Shown in pieces: positions 37,577-46,978 of a stretch of DNA of 64,000 bases. Every line of letters starts with the position of its first letter. Within the stretch, counting starts at the first letter, position 1. Position numbers and translations under genes: made by a program. Source of the stretch: Dyella choica (GTDB taxonomy: Bacteria > Pseudomonadota > Gammaproteobacteria > Xanthomonadales > Rhodanobacteraceae). Below the pieces are notes generated by a model, which was given only the letters and a program-made list of their open reading frames with translations, was not told where the DNA came from and did not search any database. Where the stretch lies: NCBI RefSeq assembly GCF_003977665.1, contig NZ_RYYV01000003.1:62001-126000 (forward strand), in the 5' to 3' direction.

Positions 37577-40500
37577 TCACGTACTCGCATCCGATCGGTT
37601 CCACGGCAGCGTGGCCGACCACAGGGCCAGCCTTGCACGCAGACGATCAAGGTAGAGATAGATCACCGGTGTCGTGTACAGAGTGAACACCTGGCTGAGA
37701 ATCAGGCCGCCCATGACGGTAATGCCAAGTGGCTGGCGCAGCGACGCGCCCTGGCCGATTCCGACGGCCAGCGGCACCGCGCCGAGCACGGCCGCTGCGG
37801 TAGTCATCATGATCGGGCGTAGACGCATGACCGCAGCGTCATGGATGGCCTTTACCGGATCGTAGCCTTCGTCGCGCTGCAGATGGATCGCCACGTCGAT
37901 CATCATGATCGCGTTCTTCTTGACGATGCCGATCAGCAGGATGATGCCGATCATCGCAATCACCGAGAACGGCGTGCCGAAGATGAGCAGGGCCAGCGTG
38001 GCGCCGATGCCTGCCGAAGGCAGGGTGGAAAGAATGGTGATGGGATGCACGGTGTTCTCATAGAGCATGCCGAGCACGATGTACACCGTGCCGAGCGCGG
38101 CAAGAATCAGCAGCGGCATGGTCGACATCGATTGCGAATACACCTGTGCCGCGCCGGCGGTGGCGCCGTGGATGGATGCCGGCAGCCCCAAGTCCCCCAT
38201 GGCCTGCTGGATCGCCGACAGGGCATTGCCCAGGGAGCCTCCTGGCGGCAGGTTGAATGAAATGGTGCCGGCCGCTAATCCGCCCTGGTGGGCAACTTCC
38301 GTGGGGGTGTGGTTGCTAACGTAGCCCAGCATGGTCGGAAACGGCACCATGGTTTCGGCGGCGGTACTGTCCGCGCTGCCGCTGGAACTGCCGCCCTTGG
38401 AGTTGGAAATGGCATTGGTCAGCTGATTGGCTCGCGCGTCCGCATTGAGCGAACTGGTCGACGAGTTCGCTCTCGATGCCGTGTTGACGGCCAGATAGTT
38501 CAGTACGCCCTTGACCGTGCTCGACGGCATCTGTGTCTGCTGGGTGCCGCTGGCATTGCCTGCCGCCTTGCTGAAATACATGCGATCGAGCATTTGCGGG
38601 TACTGCCAGTATTTCGGCGCGACCTCCATCACCACGTAGTACTGGTTCAGTTCGTTGTAGACGGTCGAGACGGTGCGTTGGCCGAACGCGTCGTAAAGAA
38701 CGCTGTCGATCTGGTTGGGCGCGAAGCCGTAGCGCGACATGCTGGAGCGGTCGAAGTTGACGTAGATCTGCAGGCCGTGTTGCTGCAGGTCGGAATTCAC
38801 GTCCAGCAACTGGCCGCGGTGGTTGCCAAGTTCGGTAACCAGCTTGGGAATCCATCGGTACAGCGCTTCGGGGTCGTCGCCGGTCAGGGTGTACTGGTAT
38901 TCGGAAGCGGATTGCCTGCCGCCGATGCGCAAGTCCTGCGCCGCCTGCAGGAACAGCTTGCCGCCGGAAATGGCGTTGAGCTTCGGACGCAGGCGCTCCA
39001 CCACCTGCGGTGCCGAAAGCTTGCGTTCGGCCAGGGGCTTCAACTCCACGAACAAGCTGGCGGTGTTCAGTGCGCGGCCGCCGGTAAAGCCCGCCACCGA
39101 AGCGACGGCGGGGTCTTGCTGCACGATCGCCTGCATTTGCGCCAGTTTCCTTTCCATCGCTTGAAAGGAAATGCTCTGGTCGGCGATGAGCTGGCCCATC
39201 AGGATGCCGTTGTCCTGCTCGGGAAAGAACGTGGACGGCAACAGCTTGAACAGGAGGACGTTGAGCACCAGCAGGCCGATCAGGGTCAGGCCGACCAGGG
39301 GGGCACGATCGAGTACGGCGCTGAGCGAACGCGAGTAGGCGTGCTTGAAGCGCTCGAATTGCCGCTCATACCACACTGCCCAGCTCGCCCTCGAATGCAT
39401 TGCGGCGCCGGGCTTGAGCAGATAAGCGGCCATGGCGGGCGTAACCGTGAGCGATATCACCATCGACAACAGGATGGCGGTCGACAGGGTTACCGCAAAT
39501 TCGTGGAACAACAGGCCGATGATGCCGGGCATGAGTAGGATCGGCGTGAACACCGCGATCAGCGACAGGCTCATCGAGATCACCGTGAAGCCGACTTCGC
39601 TGCTGCCCTTCAACGCCGCCTCGCGCACATCCATGCCCGCCTCCACGTGGCGCACGATGTTTTCCAGCACCACTACCGCATCGTCCACGACGAAACCGGT
39701 GCCGATGGTGAGCGCCATCAGGGAGAGGTTGTCGATGCTGTAGCCCATCAGATACATCGGCCCGAACGTGCCGATGATCGAAAGCGGCAGCGCCACCGAC
39801 GGAATCAGGATCGCGCGTGGCGACTGCAGGAACACGAAGACCACGCCGATCACCAGCAGCACGGCGACAAACAGCGAGCGCTCGGTGTCTCCGACCGCCG
39901 CGTTGACCGATACCGAGCGATCGATCGCGACGCCGATCCTGATGCTGCTCGGCAAGGCCGCTTCGATCGACGGCAGCACTTTGTGGATTTGTGCCACGGT
40001 GTTGACGATATTGCTGCCCGGCAACGGGAACACGATCACCAGTACCGCCGGCTTGCCGTTGTACAAGCCCATGTTGCGGATGTTTTCGGCCGAATCCTGC
40101 ACGTCGGCAACGTCGCGCAACTGCACCGGCGAGCCGTTGCGGTAGGCGATGATCAGGTCGCGGTAGGGCGCAGCCTTGTTGATCTGGTCGTTGGAGGTGA
40201 CTTCGTAGCGCAGGCCGTTCTGATCGATGTGGCCCTTGGCGCTATTCGCGTTGGCGGCGCTGATCGCGGCGCGCACGTCCTCCAGGCCGATGCCGTAGCT
40301 GTTGAGCCTATCCGGCTCCAGTTCCACGCGCACCGAGGGCAGGGCACTGCCGCCCAGGGTGATCTGTCCCACGCCGTCGATCTGCGAAAGTTGCTGCTGG
40401 ATCACCGAGTTGGCCGAATCGTAGAGCTGCGCGCGCGTGAGCGTATCGGAGGTGAGCGCCAGCACCATGATCGGTGAGTCGGCCGGGTTGTATTCACGAT

Positions 40501-40885
40501 AGGTGGGGTTGTTGCGAAGCGTGGAAGGCAGGTCCGCGCGCGAGGCCTGGATGGCTGCCTGCACGTCGCGGGCAGCGCCGTTGATGTCGCGGTTGAGGCC
40601 GAATTGCACCACTATGTTTGCGGAGCCGACGTCGCTGGTCGAGGTCATTTGGGTGACGTCGGCAATCGCGCCCAGGCGTTTTTCCAACGGCTCCGCCACG
40701 GTGGCGGCCATGATCTCCGGGCTGGCGCCGGCCATGCTGGCCTGCACGACGATCACCGGGTAGGTGACGTTCGGCAGCGGGGCCACCGGCAGGCGGAAAT
40801 ACGCCAGCCCGCCGGAGAGCAGGATGGCGATCGCCAGCAGGGTGGTGGCGACGGGGCGGCGGATGAACAGGGCGGAGATGTTCAT
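37577..40885 (-). CDS. RND efflux pump subunit, MdtC/MuxC-like
   Basis: Second of two paired RND pump proteins, 1102 residues, twelve predicted membrane segments. MNISALFIRRPVATTLLAIAI opens it, and the proton-relay pair is in GTGFVVDDAVVVLENI. At about residues 775-845 it carries an unusual stretch of about 70 residues rich in Ser, Asn, Ala and Gly (for example NSKGGSSSGSADSTAAE), inserted before MVPFPTMLGYV where MdtC homologues are much shorter. The next pump gene lies 178 bases upstream, separated by an inverted repeat. Confidence 0.93.
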   Translation of the reverse strand: MNISALFIRRPVATTLLAIAILLSGGLAYFRLPVAPLPNVTYPVIVVQASMAGASPEIMAATVAEPLEKRLGAIADVTQMTSTSDVGSANIVVQFGLNRDINGAARDVQAAIQASRADLPSTLRNNPTYREYNPADSPIMVLALTSDTLTRAQLYDSANSVIQQQLSQIDGVGQITLGGSALPSVRVELEPDRLNSYGIGLEDVRAAISAANANSAKGHIDQNGLRYEVTSNDQINKAAPYRDLIIAYRNGSPVQLRDVADVQDSAENIRNMGLYNGKPAVLVIVFPLPGSNIVNTVAQIHKVLPSIEAALPSSIRIGVAIDRSVSVNAAVGDTERSLFVAVLLVIGVVFVFLQSPRAILIPSVALPLSIIGTFGPMYLMGYSIDNLSLMALTIGTGFVVDDAVVVLENIVRHVEAGMDVREAALKGSSEVGFTVISMSLSLIAVFTPILLMPGIIGLLFHEFAVTLSTAILLSMVISLTVTPAMAAYLLKPGAAMHSRASWAVWYERQFERFKHAYSRSLSAVLDRAPLVGLTLIGLLVLNVLLFKLLPSTFFPEQDNGILMGQLIADQSISFQAMERKLAQMQAIVQQDPAVASVAGFTGGRALNTASLFVELKPLAERKLSAPQVVERLRPKLNAISGGKLFLQAAQDLRIGGRQSASEYQYTLTGDDPEALYRWIPKLVTELGNHRGQLLDVNSDLQQHGLQIYVNFDRSSMSRYGFAPNQIDSVLYDAFGQRTVSTVYNELNQYYVVMEVAPKYWQYPQMLDRMYFSKAAGNASGTQQTQMPSSTVKGVLNYLAVNTASRANSSTSSLNADARANQLTNAISNSKGGSSSGSADSTAAETMVPFPTMLGYVSNHTPTEVAHQGGLAAGTISFNLPPGGSLGNALSAIQQAMGDLGLPASIHGATAGAAQVYSQSMSTMPLLILAALGTVYIVLGMLYENTVHPITILSTLPSAGIGATLALLIFGTPFSVIAMIGIILLIGIVKKNAIMMIDVAIHLQRDEGYDPVKAIHDAAVMRLRPIMMTTAAAVLGAVPLAVGIGQGASLRQPLGITVMGGLILSQVFTLYTTPVIYLYLDRLRARLALWSATLPWNRSDAST

Positions 40886-40911
40886 GAGCGATCACTCGCA
40901 GCCATGAACTG

Positions 40912-41040
40912 ACTCCCTCTCCGGTACGCAGGGGAGGGCTGGGGTGGGGTTGTTCGAGCTTGCCGAGATCTTTGAACCTGCCGCGAGCTTGTGGGCTTCA
41001 CCCCACCCCAACCCTCCCCTGCTGCACGTAGGGGAGGGAG
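40912..41040. repeat. Large inverted repeat between the two pump genes
   Basis: Arms of 22 bases (40928-40949 and 41001-41022), differing at one position, built from GGGGAGGG and GGGGTGGGG and their complements, separated by about 51 bases. Each side also folds on itself, for example CCCTCCCCT/AGGGGAGGG on the right. The element lies inside the operon between the MdtB- and MdtC-like genes. Confidence 0.8.
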
Positions 41041-41063
41041 CAGAGCAAACCGCACGCTCATGC

Positions 41064-44000
41064 TCATGGCGTTCTATCCCCAGCCGCCAGCGACGGCTTG
41101 CGATGGAACCGCTGTGCCAACCGGTCGAAGAACAAATAGATCACCGGCGTGGTGAACAGCGTCAGCAACTGGCTGAGCGTCAGGCCGCCGATGATGGCCA
41201 AACCCAATGGCCGGCGCAGCTCCGAACCGGTGCCGGTGCCGACCAGCATCGGCAGCGCGCCAAGCATCGCCGCCAGCGTAGTCATCAGGATCGGGCGGAA
41301 ACGCAACAGCGATGCTTCGAAGATCGCTTCCGCCGGCGGCTTGCCATGATCGCGTTCGGCTTCGAGCGCGAAGTCCACGATCATGATCGCATTCTTCTTC
41401 ACGATGCCGATCAGCAGCACGATGCCGATGATGCCGATGATGTCCAGGTCGGCGCCGGCAAGCATCAACGCCAGCAACGCTCCGATACCGGCCGATGGCA
41501 AAGTCGAGAGGATCGTCACCGGGTGAATGAAGCTCTCATACAGCACACCGAGCACGATGTAGACCGCCACCAGCGCAGCGATCAGCAGATAGACCTCACT
41601 GGACAGCGAATCCTGGAACGCCTGCGCCGCGCCCTGGAACGAAGACGTGATCGACGGTGGCAGCTTGACCGCCTGTTCGGCCTGGCTGATCTCCTGCACC
41701 GCCTTGCTCAACGAGGTTCCGTCGGCCAAGTTGAACGAAATGCTCACCGCCGGGAATTGCGCCAGGTGACTGACCACCAGCGGCGACTTGGCGACCTCGA
41801 TCTTCGCGATCGCCTTCAGCGGCACCTGGCCGCTGCTGGCGGTCTGGCTGGGCAGATACAGATCGCCCAGGGAGTCCAGCGTCGGCAGATTCTCCGGCTT
41901 GGCGACCAGGATCACGCGGTACTGGTTCGACTGGTTGAAGATGGTCGACACGATGCGCTGGCCCAGCGCGTCGTACAGCGCATTGTCGATGGTGGCCGCC
42001 GTGATGCCGAAACGAGCCGCCAGCTGGCGGTTCACGTTGACGTTGACGCTGAGGCCTTCATTGTTCAGGTTGCTGGTGACGTCGGTGATCGAGCTGAGCT
42101 GCTTCATACGCGAGAGCAGTGCCGGCACGTACTGCTGGAACGCCTGCTGGCTCGGTCCGCGCAGCACGAACTGGTATTGGTTCGGCGATACAGTGGTATC
42201 GAGGGTCAGATCCTGCTCCGGCTGCAGATACAGCTTGATGCCGGGCACTTGCGCCGCTTCGTCCTGGATGCGCCGCGCGATTTGAGCGGCGGTATCGGAG
42301 CGGTCGTCACGCGGCTTCAGGTTGATCAGGAAGCGGCCATTGTTGAGCGTGGTGTTGGTGCCGTCGATACCCACGTACGAGGTGAGGCTGGAAACGTCCT
42401 TGTCCTTCAGGATGGCATCGGCCAATTGTGTCTGGCGATCCACCATGCTGTTGTAGGACACTGAATTGTCGGCGACGCTGATGCCTTGCAATACACCTAC
42501 GTCCTGCACCGGGAACAGGCCTTTGGAGATCGCCACGTACAGCACTACGGTGACGACGAGCGTCACCAGGAAAGTGGCCAACGTCGCGGTCTGGTGGCTC
42601 ATCACGAAGCGCAGGCCGCGTTCGTACGCATGCAGCAATTTGTTGAAAAGCCCTTCGCTGATCCGTTCGAAGCGGCTCGGATGGCGCTCGGCCTGGGCGC
42701 GCAGGATGCGTGCACACAGCATGGGTACGAGGGTGAGCGATACCACGCCGGAGATCACGATGGTCACCGCGAGCGTGACGGCGAATTCGCTGAACAGGCG
42801 GCCGATCACGCCGCCCATGAAAAGCAGGGGAATCAGCACGGCAATCAGCGACACGGTGAGCGACAGAATGGTGAAGCCGATCTGCCCGGCGCCGATCAAG
42901 GCCGCATTCAACGGCGTTTCGCCTTCCTCCAGATAGCGGACGATGTTCTCGATCATCACGATCGAGTCGTCCACCACGAAGCCGGTGGCGATGATCAGCG
43001 CCATCAGCGACAGGTTGTCGATGGAGTAATTGAGCTCGTACATCATCGCCAGCGTGGCGATCAGCGATACCGGTACGGAAATGCTGGGAATGATGGTGGC
43101 GGGGAGGTTGCGCAAGAACACGAAGATCACCAGCACCACCAGGATCACCGCCAGCACCAGCTCGAAGGCTGCATCGGCCACGGAAGCGCGGATCTCGCCG
43201 GTGCTGTCGTTGACGATCGACACGTGCATGCCGGCCGGCAGGGTGGACTCGAGCTCGGGCAGGATCCGCTTGATCTGGTCGACCGTGGCGATCACGTTCG
43301 CGCCCGGCTGGCGTTGCACGTTCAGTACGATGGCCGGTGTGTTGTTGTACCAGGCCCCCAGTTCGCTGTTCTGCGCCGATTGGGTGACGCGCGCGACGTC
43401 GCGCAGATAGACCGGTGCGCCGTTCTGATAGGAGACGACCGTGTCCAGGTAATCCTTCGGATCCTGGATCTGGTCATTGCCGTTGATCGTGTAGTCCAGC
43501 TCAGGGCCGTCGAAGTTGCCCTTGGGCTGGCTCACGTTGACGTTGGCCAGCAGCGAGCGCAGATCGTCGATATTGAGGCCATAGGAGGCGAGCTTCTGCG
43601 GATCGGCCTCCACGCGCACGGCAGGCACGTTGCCGCCGGAAGGCGTGACCAGGCCTACGCCTGAAACTTCGGAAATCTTGGTGCCCAGGCGGTTGTTCGC
43701 CACGTCCTGCAATTGCGTCAGCGACATCGACTTGGACGTCACCGCCAACGTGAGTATCGGTTGGTCTGCGGGGTTCACCTTGGCATACGTCGGTGGCGCA
43801 GGCAGCCCGCTTGGCAGCAGGCTGTTGGCCGCGTTGAGCGCTTCCTGCACGTTCTGCTCGGCCACGTCGAGGTTGAGCGAAAGGTTGAACTGCAAAGTGA
43901 TCACCGATGCGCCGGCGGAGCTGCTGGACGTCATCTGCTGCAGGCCTGGAATCTGGCCCAGCTGCACTTCCAGCGGCGCGGTCACAGTGGTGGCCATCAC

Positions 44001-44171
44001 GGACGGGCTTGCGCCCGGATAGAAGGTCTGTATCTGGATGGTCGGGTAGTCGACGCTGGGCAGCGACGACACCGGCAGGAAGCGCATCGCTACCAGGCCC
44101 ACCAGCACCAAAGCGATCATCAGCAGCGACGTCGCCACGGGCCTGAGTACGAACAGGCGGGAGATATTCAT
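41064..44171 (-). CDS. RND efflux pump subunit, MdtB/MuxB-like
   Basis: First of the paired RND pump proteins, 1035 residues, normal for the family. It starts MNISRLFVLRPVATSLLMIAL. The proton-relay pair is in ATGFVVDDSIVMIENIVRY, and helix blocks after about residues 340 and 870 give twelve membrane segments. In E. coli MdtBC and Pseudomonas MuxBC two different RND chains form one pump; having both here, with an adaptor before and a channel after, indicates the same arrangement. Only a short STASSG-like loop stands where the other two pumps have long inserts. Confidence 0.94.
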   Translation of the reverse strand: MNISRLFVLRPVATSLLMIALVLVGLVAMRFLPVSSLPSVDYPTIQIQTFYPGASPSVMATTVTAPLEVQLGQIPGLQQMTSSSSAGASVITLQFNLSLNLDVAEQNVQEALNAANSLLPSGLPAPPTYAKVNPADQPILTLAVTSKSMSLTQLQDVANNRLGTKISEVSGVGLVTPSGGNVPAVRVEADPQKLASYGLNIDDLRSLLANVNVSQPKGNFDGPELDYTINGNDQIQDPKDYLDTVVSYQNGAPVYLRDVARVTQSAQNSELGAWYNNTPAIVLNVQRQPGANVIATVDQIKRILPELESTLPAGMHVSIVNDSTGEIRASVADAAFELVLAVILVVLVIFVFLRNLPATIIPSISVPVSLIATLAMMYELNYSIDNLSLMALIIATGFVVDDSIVMIENIVRYLEEGETPLNAALIGAGQIGFTILSLTVSLIAVLIPLLFMGGVIGRLFSEFAVTLAVTIVISGVVSLTLVPMLCARILRAQAERHPSRFERISEGLFNKLLHAYERGLRFVMSHQTATLATFLVTLVVTVVLYVAISKGLFPVQDVGVLQGISVADNSVSYNSMVDRQTQLADAILKDKDVSSLTSYVGIDGTNTTLNNGRFLINLKPRDDRSDTAAQIARRIQDEAAQVPGIKLYLQPEQDLTLDTTVSPNQYQFVLRGPSQQAFQQYVPALLSRMKQLSSITDVTSNLNNEGLSVNVNVNRQLAARFGITAATIDNALYDALGQRIVSTIFNQSNQYRVILVAKPENLPTLDSLGDLYLPSQTASSGQVPLKAIAKIEVAKSPLVVSHLAQFPAVSISFNLADGTSLSKAVQEISQAEQAVKLPPSITSSFQGAAQAFQDSLSSEVYLLIAALVAVYIVLGVLYESFIHPVTILSTLPSAGIGALLALMLAGADLDIIGIIGIVLLIGIVKKNAIMIVDFALEAERDHGKPPAEAIFEASLLRFRPILMTTLAAMLGALPMLVGTGTGSELRRPLGLAIIGGLTLSQLLTLFTTPVIYLFFDRLAQRFHRKPSLAAGDRTP

Positions 44172-44189
44172 CCGATCAAAGCCTGTCGA

Positions 44190-45461
44190 TTACGACGCGG
44201 AGGAGGTGGAGCCGGCATCCGCGCCGGAGTTGTGCCTCCTTTTGCCGCCCCCGTGCAAGGGGCCGGAGGAAGATGGCGAAGCGGGTGCGCTCGCACTGCC
44301 CGATCCGGCGGGACGCGCCTGCGCAACGCGGATCTTCGCGCCGTCGCTCAAGCGGTCGGTGCCGTCTGTCACCACGGTCTGGCCGGCGGAAAGGCCGGCG
44401 AGGATCGCGGTGTACTTGCCATCGCTAGGGCCTAGCGTCACCTTGTGCACCGACACCGTGTCGTCGCCATTGACCAGGAATACGTAATCGCCGGGTGCGC
44501 CGGTTTGTACGGCGGGAGCCGGCACCAGTACGGCGTCATGCAGCGTATCCACCAGCAATTGCGCGTTGACGAATTCGTTCGGATACAGCGCTTCATTGTC
44601 GTTGGGAAAGCTTGCGCGCAGCGTGACGGTACCCGTGCTGGTGGCCATTTGATTGCTGATGGCATACAGCGAACCGACGGCGAGCTGCCGGGTGTTGTCG
44701 CTGTTGAACACGGTCACCGCCAGCTTTGCGCCGGAGTTGAAGCGCTCCAGCACCCGGCCGAGCGAATTCTGCGGAACCGTGAACTGCACGGTGGTGGGCT
44801 TCATCGTGGTGATCACCACGATCCCGCTGGTGCTGGAGGGGGTGATGTAATTGCCCGGATCGACCAGGCGCAGGCCGAGCCTGCCGTCGACCGGCGCCGT
44901 GATATGGCAGTACTGAAGATCGAGGTCGAATTGCGCAATGCTGGCCTGGTCCGACTTCACGGCCGCTGCGTATTGCTGGACCAGGAACTTCTGGTCCATG
45001 TACGTCTGCTCGGCGATCGACTTCTTCTGGTAGAGCTGCGTGTAGCGGCCCAGGTCGGTGCGGGCCTGGTCGAGCGTAGCCTGGTCCTTGGCCAGCTGCG
45101 CTTCGGCCTGCTGCTTGCTGATCTGGTACTGGCGCGGATCGATCTGGGCCAGGAACTGCCCCTTTTTCACTTCCTGCCCTTCCTCAAAGGCGACCTCGGT
45201 GAGGTAGCCGCTCAACTGCGGCAAGACGGTGACCGTGGCCAGCGGCGTAACCGTACCTAGCGAATGGATGATCTGCGGCATGTCGCCCAGCCTGGAGGTG
45301 GCGACGCTTACCACCTGCGATGGAACGCCGGTCTTCTGCGGTGGGCGATTGAACAGGTGGAACAGCACCAGGGCGATGACCGCTAGGGCGACCACCACGC
45401 TGATCCACAAGCCACGCTTGCTGCGCGAGTGCCCGGCTGTTCGCGGAGTATCCGCACTCAT
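44190..45461 (-). CDS. RND efflux periplasmic adaptor, MdtA/MuxA-like
   Basis: Membrane-fusion protein of 423 residues. It is anchored by an N-terminal helix (WISVVVALAVIALVLFHLF), not by a lipid, since no lipobox follows. Lipoyl halves SGYLTEVAFEEGQEVKKGQ and ITAPVDGRLGLRLVDPGNYI flank a helical hairpin at about 100-170. The C-terminus is a Ser/Gly/Ala-rich tail with a basic patch (GGGKRRHNSG). The start at 45461 has a GGAG site 8 bases upstream, better than the ORF start at 45491. It opens the four-gene pump operon. Confidence 0.93.
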   Translation of the reverse strand: MSADTPRTAGHSRSKRGLWISVVVALAVIALVLFHLFNRPPQKTGVPSQVVSVATSRLGDMPQIIHSLGTVTPLATVTVLPQLSGYLTEVAFEEGQEVKKGQFLAQIDPRQYQISKQQAEAQLAKDQATLDQARTDLGRYTQLYQKKSIAEQTYMDQKFLVQQYAAAVKSDQASIAQFDLDLQYCHITAPVDGRLGLRLVDPGNYITPSSTSGIVVITTMKPTTVQFTVPQNSLGRVLERFNSGAKLAVTVFNSDNTRQLAVGSLYAISNQMATSTGTVTLRASFPNDNEALYPNEFVNAQLLVDTLHDAVLVPAPAVQTGAPGDYVFLVNGDDTVSVHKVTLGPSDGKYTAILAGLSAGQTVVTDGTDRLSDGAKIRVAQARPAGSGSASAPASPSSSGPLHGGGKRRHNSGADAGSTSSAS

Positions 45462-45776
45462 AACCCTCTCCAGATACCGGCTCCTGACCAAAGCAAGAGC
45501 CCTTTAGATTTGAAATGCAGGCCGCCAGCGGCTTGGGCGGCAGAGGTCCGTCAACGCGACGGTCGGATTGTTCCTTAACGGCTCGTCGCTTGCATGGTTG
45601 ACACAGTCTGGTGGCCTCCCGTTTCCAACCCGTGAATCAATCCATGGGCATGAACCTGCCTTCAGGGGGCTTTTTACGAGTTCCCTAGGGTGCTATTTGA
45701 TGTTGCCAACACGTGCCCGGCAATGCTTGACGGCAAGATAGCTGCGATGCCTTAGGCAGGACTTAGACCCTGATTC
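45462..45776. other. Intergenic region upstream of the MdtABC-like operon
   Basis: About 315 bases. TTGACG occurs on the minus strand near 45556, but no -10 box is correctly spaced. No gene is supported. A REP element follows at 45777. Confidence 0.45.
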
Positions 45777-45844
45777 GCAGGCTGGGATGGCAATCCCAGC
45801 TTGTCATACGATGTCCTGATGCTGGGATTGTCATCCCAGCCTAC
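45777..45844. repeat. GTAG double-hairpin REP element, 68-base copy
   Basis: Starts GCAGGCTGGGATGG and ends ATCCCAGCCTAC. Both hairpins are of the GCTGGGAT/ATCCCAGC type, joined by a shorter spacer than in the 74-base copies. The terminal CTAC (GTAG on the minus strand) contains the stop codon of the DMT transporter gene. Confidence 0.85.
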
Positions 45845-46725
45845 TCGCCGATCACGATCTTCTGCCGCCGCCACCAAAGCGTGACTTTCTCTTCGCGTAC
45901 CAGGGTGAACAGGCCCGCCCCCAAAATCATCACGATGCCGAGCAGCATCGGCCAGTCGAGTTGGTCGCCGAACAGCCAATAGCCGAATCCGATGGCCCAT
46001 AGCATCTGGCTGTATTGCGTAGGCGCCACGCGATTGGCCGGAGCGATCAAGGTGGCATACGTCAGCAGTACGCCGGCCAACGCGGCAAGCAGGCCATAGC
46101 CTGCGAGCAGGCTCCATTCGTGCAGGACGGGCCAGCGGAAATGGGGCAGCATCAGTACGCAGCCGACGATCAGCGGACCGATCACGCCGGCACCATAAAG
46201 ACTGATGCGCTTCTCGTGCGGCCCGGCCATGCGCAGCGCCACCACCGATGCCGCGGCGAACAGCCCGCATACCAGGCCGGCGATGTCGCCCACGCCCAAG
46301 GCGCGAAACCCCGGACGCAAGACCACCAGGACACCGGCAAAGCCGACCACCACCGCCGACCAGCGGCGCCAGCCGACGTGCTCCTTCAGAAAAATCACCG
46401 ACAGGAGGGTCACGAAGATCGGCATCAGGAAGATCATCGTGAACACCTCGGCCATCGGCAGCAGGGTGAAGGCCGTGACCGAGGCGATGTTGCCGACGGC
46501 GCCGGCCACCGCGCGCACCCACCACAGGGAGGGGCGCTGCGCCGTCACCACGTCGCGCCAGCGGTCACCCTTTTTCATCATGAATGGCAGCGCCCAGAGG
46601 CCGAACACGGCGCCAAAGAACACCGACTCGTAGGGCGGTATCGAACCATGCAAGGCCTTCACGAAGGCATCGCTGATCGCATAGGCCGCGAAGCTGGCGA
46701 AACCGAGAAGGATGCCTTTGATCAT
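45841..46725 (-). CDS. DMT-superfamily transporter (EamA domains)
   Basis: Inner-membrane carrier of 294 residues with two EamA repeats and about ten membrane helices, for example GILLGFASFAAYAISDAFVKAL and WRRWSAVVVGFAGVLVVLRP. Members export amino acids, purines or other small metabolites; the substrate cannot be read here. The ATG at 46725 was chosen because the first helix begins directly after it, while the longer frame upstream is hydrophilic and unrelated. Its TAG stop is part of the GTAG end of the REP element at 45777. Confidence 0.9.
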   Translation of the reverse strand: MIKGILLGFASFAAYAISDAFVKALHGSIPPYESVFFGAVFGLWALPFMMKKGDRWRDVVTAQRPSLWWVRAVAGAVGNIASVTAFTLLPMAEVFTMIFLMPIFVTLLSVIFLKEHVGWRRWSAVVVGFAGVLVVLRPGFRALGVGDIAGLVCGLFAAASVVALRMAGPHEKRISLYGAGVIGPLIVGCVLMLPHFRWPVLHEWSLLAGYGLLAALAGVLLTYATLIAPANRVAPTQYSQMLWAIGFGYWLFGDQLDWPMLLGIVMILGAGLFTLVREEKVTLWWRRQKIVIGE

Positions 46726-46978
46726 GCGGGTTCCGAGGGGGCAGCGGCTTTCAAGCCCATGCGAAGAGGCCGTTTTTGATGGTTCGAGCGAGGGGGCGGG
46801 ATAGCTCGGGCAGGATACCTTGCAGGTCGGGAATGACAATGTGCGGGCCCGAAGGGGCTCCCATGCGGCCAGGGCGCCCTTTGCGCCAGGCTGACGACCG
46901 CTGTTGCACCCCGGCATGACCACCGTCAAGGCCCCCCGCTACACTATAGGGCTTCCCCGACCGTTTCCCGGAATCTCT

